Assembly (NCBI GenBank): GCA_009823505.1 | Contig: VZQC01011003.1 | Location: forward strand, 2,785,942 to 2,849,941 | From: Rhizomys pruinosus | Taxonomy: Eukaryota; Chordata; Mammalia; Rodentia; Spalacidae | Direction: 5' to 3' | Length of the DNA: 64,000 nucleotides | Shown: piece by piece, positions 37,915 to 46,987 of the stretch | Layout: each line of letters starts with the position of its first letter | Numbering within the stretch: position 1 is the first letter of the stretch | Position numbers and translations under genes: made by a program | The notes under the pieces: generated by a model | What the model saw: only the letters and a program-made list of their open reading frames with translations | Databases searched by the model: none | What the model was told of the DNA's origin: nothing

Positions 37915-38706
37915 TCCTTCCCTCCTTCCTTCCTTCCTTTCCTTTTTCCTTTCCTTCCTTTTTCCTTTCCTTTCCTTTTCCTTTCCTTTTCCTTTCCTTT
38001 CCTTTCCCTTTCCTTTCCTTTCCTTTCCTTTCCTTTCCTTTCCTTTCCTTTCCTTTCCTTTCCTTTCCTTTCCTTTCCCTTCCTTTCCTTTCCCTTTTCC
38101 CTTTCCTTTCCTTTCCTTTCCTTTCCTTTCCTTTCCTTTCCTTTCCTTTCCTTTCCTTTCCTTTCCTTTCCTTTCCTTTCCTTTCCTTTCCTTTCCTTTC
38201 CTTTCCTTTCCTTTCCTTTCCTTTCCTTTCCTTTCCTTTCCTTTCCTTTCCTTTCCTTTCCTTTCCTTTCCTTTCCTTTCCTTTCCTTTCCTTTCCTTTC
38301 CTTTCCTTTCCTTTCCTTTCCTTTCCTTTCCTTTCCTTTCCTTTCCTTTCCTTTCCTTTCCTTTCCTTTCCTTTCCTTTCCTTTCCTTTCCTTTCCTTTC
38401 CTTTCCTTTCCTTTCCTTTCCTTTCCTTTCCTTTCCTTTCCTTTCCTTTCCTTTCCTTTCCTTTCCTTTCCTTTCCTTTCCTTTCCTTTCCTTTCCTTTC
38501 CTTTCCTTTCCTTTCCTTTCCTTTCCTTTCCTTTCCTTTCCTTTCCTTTCCTTTCCTTTCCTTTCCTTTCCTTTCCTTTCCTTTCCCTTTCCCTTTCCCT
38601 TTCCCCTTTCCCTTTCCCTTTCCCTTTCCCTTTCCTTTCCTTTCCTTTCCTTTCCTTCTTTCTTTCTTCCTTCCTTTCTTTTCTTTCTTTCTTTCTTTCC
38701 TTTTTC
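37853..38706. repeat. Long (CCTTT)n polypyrimidine tract
   Basis: The left shoulder is (TTTC)n and TTCC variants. From about 38101 to 38586 the pentamer CTTTC repeats some 97 times without interruption. The right shoulder is CCCTTT hexamers, then TTTC again. It abuts the T tail of the reverse B1 at 38707, so it represents an expanded B1 A-tail (AAAGG on the B1 strand). Open frames of over 300 codons across it are artefacts of low complexity. True length is uncertain because such tracts are hard to assemble. Confidence 0.97.
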
Positions 38707-38840
38707 CAGACAGGGTCTTCCTGTAGCCCCAGCCATCCTAGAACTCACTATGTAGACCAGGCTGCCCTTGAACTCACAGAAATCTGCCTGACTCTGCCTT
38801 GAGTGCTGGGATTAAAGGCATATGCCACCACATGGGGCTT
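38707..38840 (-). mobile_element. B1 SINE, source of the CCTTT tract
   Basis: CAGACAGGGTCTTCCTGTAG to GCCACCACATGGGGC; AGCCTTTC precedes the tract and follows the B1 (TTAGCCTTTCTTTC and TTAGCCTTTCATTTC), a likely target duplication spanning tract plus B1. Confidence 0.92.
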
Positions 38841-38892
38841 AGCCTTTCATTTCTATTTTCTGTGAAATAAGATTAGGTTAGAAATTCTTTGT

Positions 38893-39140
38893 GGGGTTGG
38901 AGAGATGATTCAGCAGTTAAGAGCTCCAACTGCCCTTGCAGAGGACCCGGGTTCGATTCTCAACACCCACATGGTGGCTAAGAACTTTAAGCTGGGCGTG
39001 GTGGTGCGTGCCTTTAATCCTAGCACTTGGGAGGCAGAGGCAGGTGGATCTCTGTGAGTTCAAAGCCAGCCTGGTCTACAGAGTAAGTTCCAGGCCAGCT
39101 GGGGCCATAGAGAGACCCTGTCTCAACAAACAAACAAAAA
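38893..39140 (+). mobile_element. Composite B2-B1 SINE (copy d)
   Basis: GGGGTTGGAGAGATGATTCA to GGTGGCTAAGAACTTTAA joins GCTGGGCGTGGTGGTGCGTG at about 38991. The whole is flanked by AGAAATTCTTTGT (38880-38892) and AGAAATTATTTGT (39141-39153). It lies 167 bp upstream of exon C. Confidence 0.92.
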
Positions 39141-39193
39141 AGAAATTATTTGTATCTAGTTCTGAGAAAGTAATATGTTTAAGAGTTAATGGT

Positions 39194-39262
39194 TGGGATC
39201 TGGGAGTGAGTTCTAGGCTAGCTGGGGCTATAGGGAGACTCTGTTTCAAAAAAAAAAAAAAA
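39194..39262 (+). mobile_element. B1 3' fragment
   Basis: GTGAGTTCTAGGCTAGCTGG to CTGTTTCAAAAAAA, with AAGAGTTAATGG on both sides; a 5'-truncated insertion 44 bp before exon C. Confidence 0.85.
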
Positions 39263-39306
39263 AGAGTTAATGGCTTTAAGTTAGCCTCACTTTTTTTTTT
39301 CCCCAG

Positions 39307-39389
39307 AAATCTTCCTGCTAAATCTGTGGAAGAAGCTTTACGTCACCGACAAGAATATGATGAGATGGTGGCAGAGGCTAAAAAGCGAG
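39307..39389 (+). CDS. TBC1D12: TBC1D12 internal exon C
   Basis: An 83-nt exon between TTTCCCCAG and GTATAAAATT. Its first base completes the serine codon begun in exon B, then 27 codons read [20 protein letters not shown] and VAEAKKR. The final G starts the glutamate codon (G|AA) finished by exon D. The sequence is charged and probably helical, ahead of the TBC domain. The donor (GAG|GTATAA) is weaker than the GTAAGT donors of exons A, B and D. If the intron were retained, the frame would continue [10 protein letters not shown] and stop at TAA ten codons later. 83 nt is not a multiple of three. A composite SINE and a B1 fragment lie immediately upstream, and a reverse composite SINE begins 44 bp downstream. 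Confidence 0.95.
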
Positions 39390-39433
39390 GTATAAAATTT
39401 AACTTCAAATCATATAGTTAATTTGCTGATTTT

Positions 39434-39646
39434 TTTTTTTAAGGCAGGGTCTCCCTGTAGCTCCAGCTGGCCTCCATTTCACAGAGATCCACCTGCCTCT
39501 GTTTCCTGTGTGCTGGGATTAAAGGCGTGCACTACCATGCTGGGCTTAAAAACAGTTCTTAGTCGCCATGTGGATGCTGGGAATCGATCCCAGTCCTCTA
39601 CTAGAGCAGTCGGTGCTCTTAACCGCTGAGCCATCACTCCAGCCCC
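39434..39646 (-). mobile_element. Composite B2-B1 SINE (copy f)
   Basis: On the minus strand GGGGCTGGAGTGATGGCTCA runs to GCGACTAAGAACTG and TTTTT, then AAGCCCAGCATGGTAGTGCA at about 39547 begins a B1. The B1 lacks its ACTCACTATGTAGACCAGG part. Flanking duplications are not evident. Confidence 0.85.
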
Positions 39647-39709
39647 CTATACTTTTTAGTTTGGTTTGGTTTGGCTTTTTTTTTTTTTGTCAATTTATTT
39701 GCTCTAGTC

Positions 39710-39752
39710 TTTAATTAATTAATTAATTAATTAATTTATTTATTTATTTATT
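39710..39752. repeat. (TTAA)n/(TTTA)n microsatellite
   Basis: About six TTAA units followed by five TTTA units. Confidence 0.95.
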
Positions 39753-39868
39753 TTTACATAGGGTCTTACTCTGCACTCTGCAGCTCATGTTGGCTTGAAA
39801 TAACTTTGTAGCACAGACTCAGCCTCCCATATTTTGGGATTACAGGTGTGAGCCACCATGTCTCCATT
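39753..39868 (-). mobile_element. B1-like SINE, very old
   Basis: TAGGGTCTTACTCTGCACTC to TGAGCCACCATGTC. Confidence 0.65.
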
Positions 39869-40119
39869 TATTATTATTTAGTTATTTTTTTTTTTTTATG
39901 GAGGAATAAAATGTCATCCAGGATGATAGATTTTTTTTGGTAAGAACTTTGACAGTATGAAGAGAAAGACAGCAGACTGCTGTGAGGGGTCTCAGTTATA
40001 AAACTTGGAGTATTACCATCTCAACTTATAATTAAAGATAGTATTTATGAACTTATTCCTGTGTTTCATTTTTATAGTGTTTAGACTTTAGACATTTTAT
40101 ATTTCAATAATTTTTGGTC

Positions 40120-40236
40120 TATTTTTTTTTGAGACAGGGTCTCCCTGTAGGCCCAGCTGGCCTGGAACTCACAGAGATCTACCTGCCTCTGCCTTCTGAG
40201 TGCTGGGATTAAAGGCATGTGCCACCACACCTGGCA
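40120..40236 (-). mobile_element. B1 SINE, deletion
   Basis: TTTTTTGAGACAGGGTCTCC passes from CTGGAACTCAC to AGAGATCTACC, losing TATGTAGACCAGGCTGGCCT. Confidence 0.92.
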
Positions 40237-40889
40237 GGTTTTTATGCAATGACAAGATAACCTCTTATATTACTGTGGGAATATAATTGAAGCTAAAATT
40301 TGCTTTTGTGATTAGTAAAGTCTCAATTGTATCACTTGGATATGTGCATAAATGTATATTCTCATGAGTACAAGTTTACCTGTTTATTCATTTATTTTGT
40401 TCAACTTCTCTCAAACCCCCAAATATATAAAGGTTCTTTAACAGTATGTGCTGATCATCAAGATAAATATTCATTTAAAAAAATGTATACATATATATTT
40501 AAGACTTATAACTTACTGACATATTTTTCTTTGACTTAAGTGAATGAAATATGCAGTAATAAACAGTTCAGCTTCATATTACTGTTTTGGGAGTTAATGT
40601 TTCTTCAGTCTTAGAGTAAACATAAACTATATAAGCCCAATTACATCCTTCTAAAATGCCTAATTATTTGAATATTCGTTGTTTTTCATATATAGGCTAT
40701 AAGTACATGTTTCTAACATATGGTATAATAGAAATAATATCAAATTGAGAAGTCAGAAGGCATGTTTTTAATCCTATTTTATACTACCTCTGGTTGTGAT
40801 ACCCTGAATAGGCCTGCTGTATTTCATCATTTATAAAACTGGAAGGAGGTTGATTAGGTTAGTTTATTTAAACTCTCCTTTAATATGCT
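40237..40889. other. AT-rich intron without recognised repeats
   Basis: Unique-looking sequence; no exon or SINE landmark. Confidence 0.5.
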
Positions 40890-41078
40890 TTTCTTTTTTC
40901 TTTTTCTTTTTGGTCTTTTTGAGATAGGGTCTCTGTAGCCCCAACTCTCTATGTATAGAGAGTTGTATAGGCCTGGAACTCTCTATGTATACCAGCAGGC
41001 TGGCCTTGAACTCACAGAGATCCACCTGCCTCTGCCTCCTGAGTGCTGGGATCAAAGGTGTGCACTACCACACCCAGC
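40890..41078 (-). mobile_element. B1 SINE with inserted palindrome
   Basis: TTTTTGAGATAGGGTCTCTG to CACTACCACACCCAGC. Between the two halves an extra ~30 bp duplicates and inverts the CTCTCTATGTATA part; 40943-40964 is a perfect 10-bp-arm palindrome. Confidence 0.9.
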
Positions 41079-41094
41079 TTAATATGCTGTTCTT

Positions 41095-41342
41095 TTTTTT
41101 TTTTTTAATTTTTTATTTATTTCTGTATGTGTACGAATGTATTGTCTGCATGCAAGTCTGTGCACCCGTGTCGTGCAATGCCGCGGAGGTCAGAAGTGGG
41201 CGTCGGATTCCCCTGGAGCTGGAGTTCTCCTGGAGTTGGAGTTTCAGACGGTTCTCAGCCGCCATGTGGGTGCTGGGGATCGAACCCGGGTCCTCTGCAA
41301 GAGCGGTCGGCGCTCTTAACCGCTAGGCCATCTCTCCAGCCC
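41095..41342 (-). mobile_element. B2 SINE with 17-bp duplication, young
   Basis: GTGTACGAATGTATTGTCTG to GCCATCTCTCCAGCCC. AATATGCTGTTCTT stands at 41082-41095 and at 41343-41356. Confidence 0.97.
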
Positions 41343-41356
41343 AATATGCTGTTCTT

Positions 41357-41718
41357 AAGGTCATGGTACCTTTCCCTGAAACACCTTACACAGAATCTGA
41401 ATACATAAAATATGACTGTGGAGCTGATAGTTGGCTTCCTGCTTGCTTCTCAAGACAATTCCAGGCACATATCAAACACAATTCCCAATTTGAAAATAGT
41501 TTGGCTAGATGATCTCCTAAAAGCCCTTACTATATACTTTTGATTTATAGCTCACTTTTCTCTATATTTGAGGAAGTTTTTGTTCTAAAATTTTAACCTC
41601 TAAATTCAGAGGTGTGTTTTTATATGTGTTTGTTGGGAACTTTTTATTTCAACCTAATTAGTAAAATGAAACACCATATCAAAAAGGACTCACATACTAA
41701 TAATGCCATTGGCAAAAT
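41357..41718. other. Intron without recognised repeats
   Basis: Unique-looking sequence between two young SINEs. Confidence 0.5.
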
Positions 41719-41873
41719 CTTTTTTTTTTTTTTTTTGTCTTTTCGAGACAGGGTCTCCCTGTAGCCCCAGCTGTCCTGGAACTTTGTAGACCAGGCTGGC
41801 CTTGAACTCACAAAGATCCGCCTGCCTCTGCCTCCCAAGTGCTAGGATTAAAGGCGTGCGCCACCACACCCGG
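41719..41873 (-). mobile_element. B1 SINE, young
   Basis: TTTTCGAGACAGGGTCTCCC to CCACCACACCCGGCT; TGGCAAAATC on both sides. Confidence 0.95.
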
Positions 41874-41948
41874 CTGGCAAAATCATTTTTTAATGTCATG
41901 TTGTTTACGTTAGGGGATTCATAAATCTTGTGTTTGAAAATGGCTCTT

Positions 41949-42175
41949 GGGGGCTGGAGAGATGGCCTAACGGTTAAGAGTGCTGACTGTTCTTGCAGAG
42001 GACTCCGGTTCGATCCCCAGCACCCACATGGCAGCTGAAAACCGTCTTTAACTCCAGTTCCAGGGGAATTTGATGCCCTCTTCTGACCTCCGAGGCATTG
42101 CATGACATGGGTGCACAAACCTGCATGCAGACAGTACATTCATACACATACGAAAATAAATAAAATTTTAAAAAA
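41949..42175 (+). mobile_element. B2 SINE, GGCCTAA form without duplication
   Basis: GATGGCCTAACGGTTAAGAG to CATACGAAAATAAATAAAAT. GAAAATGGCTCTTGG flanks both sides. Confidence 0.95.
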
Positions 42176-42249
42176 AGAAAGAAAATGGCTCTTGGTTAGT
42201 TGTTTCCATGTATTATATGTAATTCATTAACAGATTTTACTTCAAATTA

Positions 42250-42575
42250 AATAAACAGAGACAGAAGGATTAATGTAATTTTGAGCCCAACCAGATCTAC
42301 ATAGTGAATTCCAGGCCAGCCTGGGCTACACAGTAAGACCTGGTCTCAATAAACCAAAAAAGGCCAGGTATAATGGTATACTCCTTTAATATGAGCACTA
42401 CACAGTAAGACCTGGTCTCAATAAACCAAAAAAGGCCAGGTATAATGGTATACTCCTTTAATATGAGCACTCAGAAAGCATAGGCAAGTGGATCTGTGAG
42501 TTTGATGCCAGCCTGATCTAAGTAGTGAGTTCCAGCCAAAGCTACACAGTGAGACTCTGTCACCCCCACAAAAGG
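42250..42575 (+). mobile_element. B1 SINEs, old, with a tandem duplication
   Basis: The end of one B1 (ATTCCAGGCCAGCCTGGGCT, CTGGTCTCAATAAACC) is followed by the start of another (GGCCAGGTATAATGGTATAC). The join is duplicated once; the second B1 then runs to ACTCTGTCACCCCCAC. Confidence 0.82.
42326..42469. repeat. Exact 72-bp tandem duplication
   Basis: Two identical 72-bp units, each from CTACACAGTAAGACC to TTAATATGAGCA, spanning a B1-B1 boundary. Confidence 0.95.
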
Positions 42576-42587
42576 GGGGAATGTGGT

Positions 42588-42805
42588 GCTGGAAATGTAA
42601 CTCAATTGGTGGAGTGCCTGGCTAGCATAGAAAGAACCTGAGTTTTTTATCCCCAGGACTGCATAAATCAAGCATGGTGGTACACACCTGTAATCTTACC
42701 GCTTTGGAGGTAGAGACAGGAGGACCAGGATTTCAAGGTCATCCTCAGCTACACAGCAAGTTTGAGGCTAGCTTGGGCTACATAAGACATTGTCTCAGAA
42801 ACTAG
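42588..42805 (+). mobile_element. B4-type SINE (ID-like head, B1-like tail)
   Basis: GGTGCTGGAAATGTAACTCA and GTGCCTGGCTAGCATAGAAA, then AAGCATGGTGGTACACACCT and CATTGTCTCAGAAAC. Confidence 0.82.
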
Positions 42806-43139
42806 AATTAAGGAATATGAAGAAAAAGAAAGAGCTGGAAAAGGTGGGGAGCATAGGCAGCCTTGCAGAACCCTGTCTGGATTAAAAAGACAGAGACACA
42901 GAGAGGAGTGAGATAATTTATTGAAATCATTTTCTGCATCTTATCTCATTACTTTTGTGGTATAGGAGATATTATTTTTAAATTATGTTAATCAAGATCT
43001 TGGTTTACCTTTTTTCTTCTCTATTAGATTCTTTTTGAAGGAGCCTTTTTTTATAGAGTTAGGTACAGAAGGAAGGCAAAAGCAAGGGGTTTTGATCTAG
43101 CAAATTTATATTAAAATAATTCTTACTTGTTTAAAACAG
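42806..43139. other. Intron upstream of exon D, nothing recognised
   Basis: Purine-rich then A/T-rich sequence leading into the branch and acceptor region of exon D. Confidence 0.5.
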
Positions 43140-43257
43140 AAATTAAAGAAGCACATAAAAGAAAAAGAATAATGAAAGAACGATTTAAACAGGAAGAAAA
43201 CATTGCAAGTGCAATGGTAATTTGGATCAATGAAATACTGCCCAATTGGGAAGTAAT
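43140..43257 (+). CDS. TBC1D12: TBC1D12 internal exon D
   Basis: A 118-nt exon between TTAAAACAG and GTAAGTAAGC. It supplies the last two bases of Glu, then [20 protein letters not shown] and [18 protein letters not shown], and ends with AT, the first two bases of Met completed by exon E. A strongly basic, heptad-like helix ([18 protein letters not shown]) leads into the conserved [14 protein letters not shown] segment that directly precedes the TBC domain in TBC1D12. The paralogue has [14 protein letters not shown] at this point. Its acceptor has a poor pyrimidine tract (TTGTTTAAAACAG), unlike exon C. The exon is 118 nt, so skipping breaks the frame. The surrounding intron is among the least SINE-rich parts of the window. 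Confidence 0.95.
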
Positions 43258-43657
43258 GTAAGTAAGCAGATTTTTCCAGAAGTTTAGCTTGTTTCCAAGT
43301 ATTTCAACTTTTCCAATCTATACTTTTATTACTTCCCAGCATGTATCTTATGCTGTACCTAAATTATACTATTAACCATTACCTGGAAATCTCCATGTTT
43401 ATTTCTATGCCTATGCTTTCATAATTTCTGTCTCTAATACATACTTCTCTTACTGACCATCCTCTGTACCTGTCAAAATCTTACCTCTCTTTTGAGCCCA
43501 TCTAAAATACTAGTTGATTCATGAAACTTTTAGTCTTGTCAGTTGCCATCTTTTCTTAATTCTAATATATCACTAATTGTAAAATACTATTGAAAGAACT
43601 CATTAAATATAAACATACATTATAAAGTCTGTCTAGCAGATGTTAAATATAAAGTGT
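43258..43657. other. Intron without recognised repeats
   Basis: Unique-looking A/T-rich sequence following exon D. Confidence 0.5.
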
Positions 43658-43820
43658 TTCTAAAGCTGAATGTGGTGATTCATGCCTATAATTTCAGCAC
43701 TCTGGAGGCTGAGACAAGAGGACTTCTCTGAATTCAAGGCCAGCCTGGACATCATAGAGAGTTCTAGGCTAACCAGAGCTACATAGTGTGACACTGTCTA
43801 TAAATAAATAAGAAAGAAAA
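43658..43820 (+). mobile_element. B1 SINE, old
   Basis: AAAGCTGAATGTGGTGATTC and CAAGGCCAGCCTGGACATCA, with an AATAAATAAG tail. Confidence 0.82.
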
Positions 43821-44638
43821 GAAAAGAATGTATTTTAAAATGCCGCTCTTAACAAAGTATGTTATATCTGATCTTTCCCCTGTAAATGCCCTGTCATCAT
43901 TTGAGACTAATATGCCTCCTACATACTTTGTCTCTTCTTTTTTCATAATAATTTTGCATATGCTTTATCTTTTTCCCTCTGTACCAAAAGTTGAGACTAA
44001 CTTTTAAAATGCCTCTTGTAGACTGTTTGTTCATGTTGAATATTGAAAATGTGACAGACATAATAGTCTCCTGATCCAGTCTTGCTTTGTGAGGTTTCAG
44101 TTGCCAGTGATAAACTGAGGTCTGAAAACTGAAAATTAACTAATTTTAATAATAGAAGTGAAAATGTATAAGTGTAAAATTGTGCACCATCCTGACAAGC
44201 ATGATAAAATCCCATGGCACATTGCTTTGCCCGGGCCTTGAATCATCATTTTGTCTAACATCTCCTGCTGTACACATGGCCTTCCCATTAGTCCTTCAGT
44301 AGCATTTCAGCCATCAGAGCTACTGTTATATATTGCTGCAATCACATATGTCAAAGGGAAGTTGGAAAGTACTTCCTTTAAGCAAAAAGAGAAAAGTAAC
44401 CTAAGATTATATATATATAGTCTTTTAATTGTTCTACCTTGTTAATTACTGTTCATTTCTTACTGTGTTCATATTATAAATTTTATCATAGGTATATTTA
44501 TATAGGAAAAAATACAGAGAATTTGGTACTATTTATGGAAATAGGTGTTTTACAATATATTCTCTGCAGATAAACTAAAGTACTATATTGTTTACATAGT
44601 AATTACATTTGAATCTTAGAACTTTTAAAAGGAATTTG
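43821..44638. other. Intron without recognised repeats
   Basis: More than 800 bp without SINE landmarks, unusual for this window; a short TATATATATA run near 44413. Confidence 0.5.
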
Positions 44639-44639
44639 T

Positions 44640-44775
44640 ATTTTTACTAACATTTACCTTACAGGAAAGTTCAAGGTTAGAGAGGCTAAGTGATTTGCCC
44701 AAGGTTATGCAGTGAATGGCTAAACTAAATTTGAATTCAGGCCTGTCTGACTCTAAAGCCTATACTCAGCAGACT
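44640..44775 (+). mobile_element. MIR SINE, ancient
   Basis: AGGTTAGAGAGGCTAAGTGA, TTGCCCAAGGTTATGCAGTG and GTCTGACTCTAAAGCC match the MIR core and 3' half. Confidence 0.85.
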
Positions 44776-45145
44776 CCTGGAAGACTAGGGCCTTACCTAT
44801 AGTAGGTTCTTTGTGATTTTAGTTTAGGTACTGAATTGGGAGCACGTTGTGTCCCTTTTGTTCTTTTTTTAAAAAAATAATTGTCCCTATATTTCTTTGT
44901 ATTAGATGCTTAGTACAAGTAGCATCGATTAGAGGCAGTTCCCTTTAAGTTAGGATTGTCCATCTTTAAGCTCCTGTATAGGATTTCATGGCCTCTAGGC
45001 ATGAACTCAAAGAATGCATTATATACTTAACTCTTTAAATTCTTAAAAATCACCTCATCACTTGGGCATAGGTAAACCATCATGCAACTAGTATTTTTGG
45101 TATAAAAAGTAACTTTTTCCTTTTTTTCTCCTCCTTTAATTCTAG
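44776..45145. other. Intron upstream of exon E, nothing recognised
   Basis: Unique-looking sequence ending in a strong polypyrimidine tract (CCTTTTTTTCTCCTCCTTTA) at the acceptor. Confidence 0.5.
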
Positions 45146-45252
45146 GCGTAGTACGAGAAGAGTTCGAGAATTGTGGTGGCAGGGATTGCCCCCTAGTGTT
45201 CGTGGGAAAGTTTGGAGTCTAGCTGTAGGAAATGAACTAAATATCACTCCTG
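45146..45252 (+). CDS. TBC1D12: TBC1D12 internal exon E, start of the TBC domain
   Basis: A 107-nt exon between TTAATTCTAG and GTTTGTATTC. Its first G completes the Met codon, then 35 codons read [20 protein letters not shown] and [15 protein letters not shown]; the final G opens the Glu codon finished by exon [26 protein letters not shown] is the N-terminal motif of TBC domains, with the conserved RGKVW near the start of the GAP fold. The catalytic IxxDxxR and YxQ motifs belong to exons beyond this window, so catalytic competence cannot be judged here. The donor GTTTGT is weak. The exon is 107 nt, so skipping breaks the frame and would remove the start of the domain. The next real exon is F, about 15 kb away in this assembly. 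Confidence 0.96.
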
Positions 45253-45784
45253 GTTTGTATTCCATATTCAGTTATTCCCACACATACAAATTTATCATCT
45301 GCAGAGTTTTACAAATCACATTAGTAGAGTTGCCATTTAAAAAGGCACGACCATAAATAATGTCGTTTAAAAAGCATGCCTCATCCCTCCTAAATTTTGT
45401 ATTATTTAATGGGTTTTTATATTTCACTTTACATAAATGAGATTTGTGGGTTTTTTTCTTTAGTTTACAGCTACCAATAGTACTCTCAGTGTCCAAACAC
45501 CATGAGTGTAGATGATTTTAAAAACCTGTGAGATTTTGTGTGGCAATGAAGAGTATAAGCACAGAGAAAGAAAACAGTACGATTTTAAACAAATTTCCTC
45601 TGTATTCAAAAACCAGACATAGTGAAGGAAGGCTAGAATTTTTTTTTTCCTAAATGTCTATCAAAACTGGTCCTTTTTGGAGTTTGAAGCTTGTTTTTTT
45701 GGTTTTGTTTTTCTTTTTAAGTTAACAAAGTAATGGGTTTCACCAAGCCTTTTTTTTTTTGTCTTGTATTTTTAAAAGTTTAAT
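45253..45784. other. Intron without recognised repeats
   Basis: Unique-looking sequence with T-rich runs; no SINE landmark until 45785. Confidence 0.5.
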
Positions 45785-45940
45785 TTTTGAGGCCAGGTAT
45801 GGTGGCACATGCCTTTAATCCCAGAAGGGGAGGAGAGGCAAATAGATCTCTGTGATTTCAAGACCAGCGTCATCTACATAGTGGGTTCCAGGCCAGCTCT
45901 GGCTGCAGGGAGACCCTGCGTCAAAAGTACAAAAAAAATT
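45785..45940 (+). mobile_element. B1 SINE, old
   Basis: GAGGCCAGGTATGGTGGCAC to CTGCGTCAAAAGTAC. Confidence 0.88.
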
Positions 45941-45949
45941 ATTTTTAAA

Positions 45950-46075
45950 GTTTAGCTTGCTATGGTAGCTCAGGACTTGAGAAACTGAGGCAGGATTGCT
46001 GCAATTCTCAGGCCAGCTGGAGCTACATAGGCCAAAGTGGGCTACAGTGTAGAAGCCTTATAAAAAAACCAACTA
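45950..46075 (+). mobile_element. B1/B4-type fragment, old
   Basis: TTGCTATGGTAGCTCAGGAC and AGAAACTGAGGCAGGATTGC. Confidence 0.6.
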
Positions 46076-46147
46076 AATAATTATAATAACATTAAAGTTT
46101 AAAAAACAAAAATAGTTCAAAGAATTGTCTTATTAATGTTTCTTAGC

Positions 46148-46312
46148 TGGCTGGGGTGGCACACACCTTTAATCCCAGCACTCAAGAGGCAGAGGCAGAG
46201 GCAGTGTGATCTCTGTGAGTTTGAAGCCACCCTGGTCTTCACAGCAAGTTCCAGCTCAGCTGGGATATAGGGACACCCTGACTCCAAAAGACCAAAAAAG
46301 AAATAAAGAAAG
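46148..46312 (+). mobile_element. B1 SINE, source of the AAAGG tract
   Basis: GGCTGGGGTGGCACACACCT to CCCTGACTCCAAAAGACC, then AAATAAAGAAAGAAAGAGAGG leading into the pentamer tract. Confidence 0.92.
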
Positions 46313-46319
46313 AAAGAGA

Positions 46320-46429
46320 GGAAGGAAAGGAAAGGAAAGGAAAGGAAAGGAAAGGAAAGGAAAGGAAAGGAAAGGAAAGGAAAGGAAAGGAAAGGAAAGG
46401 AAAGGAAAGGAAAGGAAAGGAAAGGAAAG
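46320..46429. repeat. (AAAGG)n purine tract
   Basis: About 21 uninterrupted AAAGG units grown from a plus-strand B1 tail. It is the reverse complement of the unit at 38101-38586. Confidence 0.97.
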
Positions 46430-46551
46430 AGAATAAAATAAGGAAGGAACTGCAATAGAACTGCAATTACTGAACTTCCATCCATTAAGAATTATATAAA
46501 TTATAAGAATATCAAATATAATAAAATAAAATGTTTTGAAAGCTGGTCATT

Positions 46552-46978
46552 ATGGGGTTGGAAGATGGTCCATAGTGTAAGACAGTGCTTGGCTGAGCTG
46601 GGCGTGTGTGGCGCAAGCCTTTAATCCAGCACTTTGGGAGGTAGAAGGCAGGTGGATCTTTGTGAGTTCAAGGCCAGCCTGGTCGACAAAGTGATTCTAG
46701 GACAGCTGGGGCTACAGGGAGACCCCTGTCTCGAAAAGACCAAAAAAATAAAAAAATAAAAAAAATTAAAAAAAGAGTGCTGGCTGGTATTGCAAAGGAT
46801 CTGGGTTCTGTTCCCAGCACCCACTTGGTGGCTAACAACCATCCATAACTCCAGTTCCAGGGAATCTGACACCCTCTTCTGACCTCCATGGACACTGCAT
46901 GACATGGGTGCACTTTACATATATGCAGACAATACACTCACACATAAAATAAAAAAGTAATAAGTAAAATATTTTAAA
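46552..46978 (+). mobile_element. Old B2 SINE split by a B1
   Basis: GGGGTTGGAAGATGGTCCAT starts it and GTATTGCAAAGGATCTGGGT to ACACTCACACATAAAATA completes it after the B1. AGTGCTTGGCTG and AGTGCTGGCTGG flank the B1. Confidence 0.87.
46588..46772 (+). mobile_element. B1 SINE inside a B2
   Basis: GAGCTGGGCGTGTGTGGCGC to CTGTCTCGAAAAGACC. Small irregularities suggest base errors. Confidence 0.92.
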
Positions 46979-46987
46979 AAATAAGAA

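Noticed and set aside
37702..38802. Open frames of more than 300 codons on both strands (FPFLS and KERKG repeats)
   Set aside because: Pure translation of the CCTTT/AAAGG tract; any pentamer tract without stops gives this.
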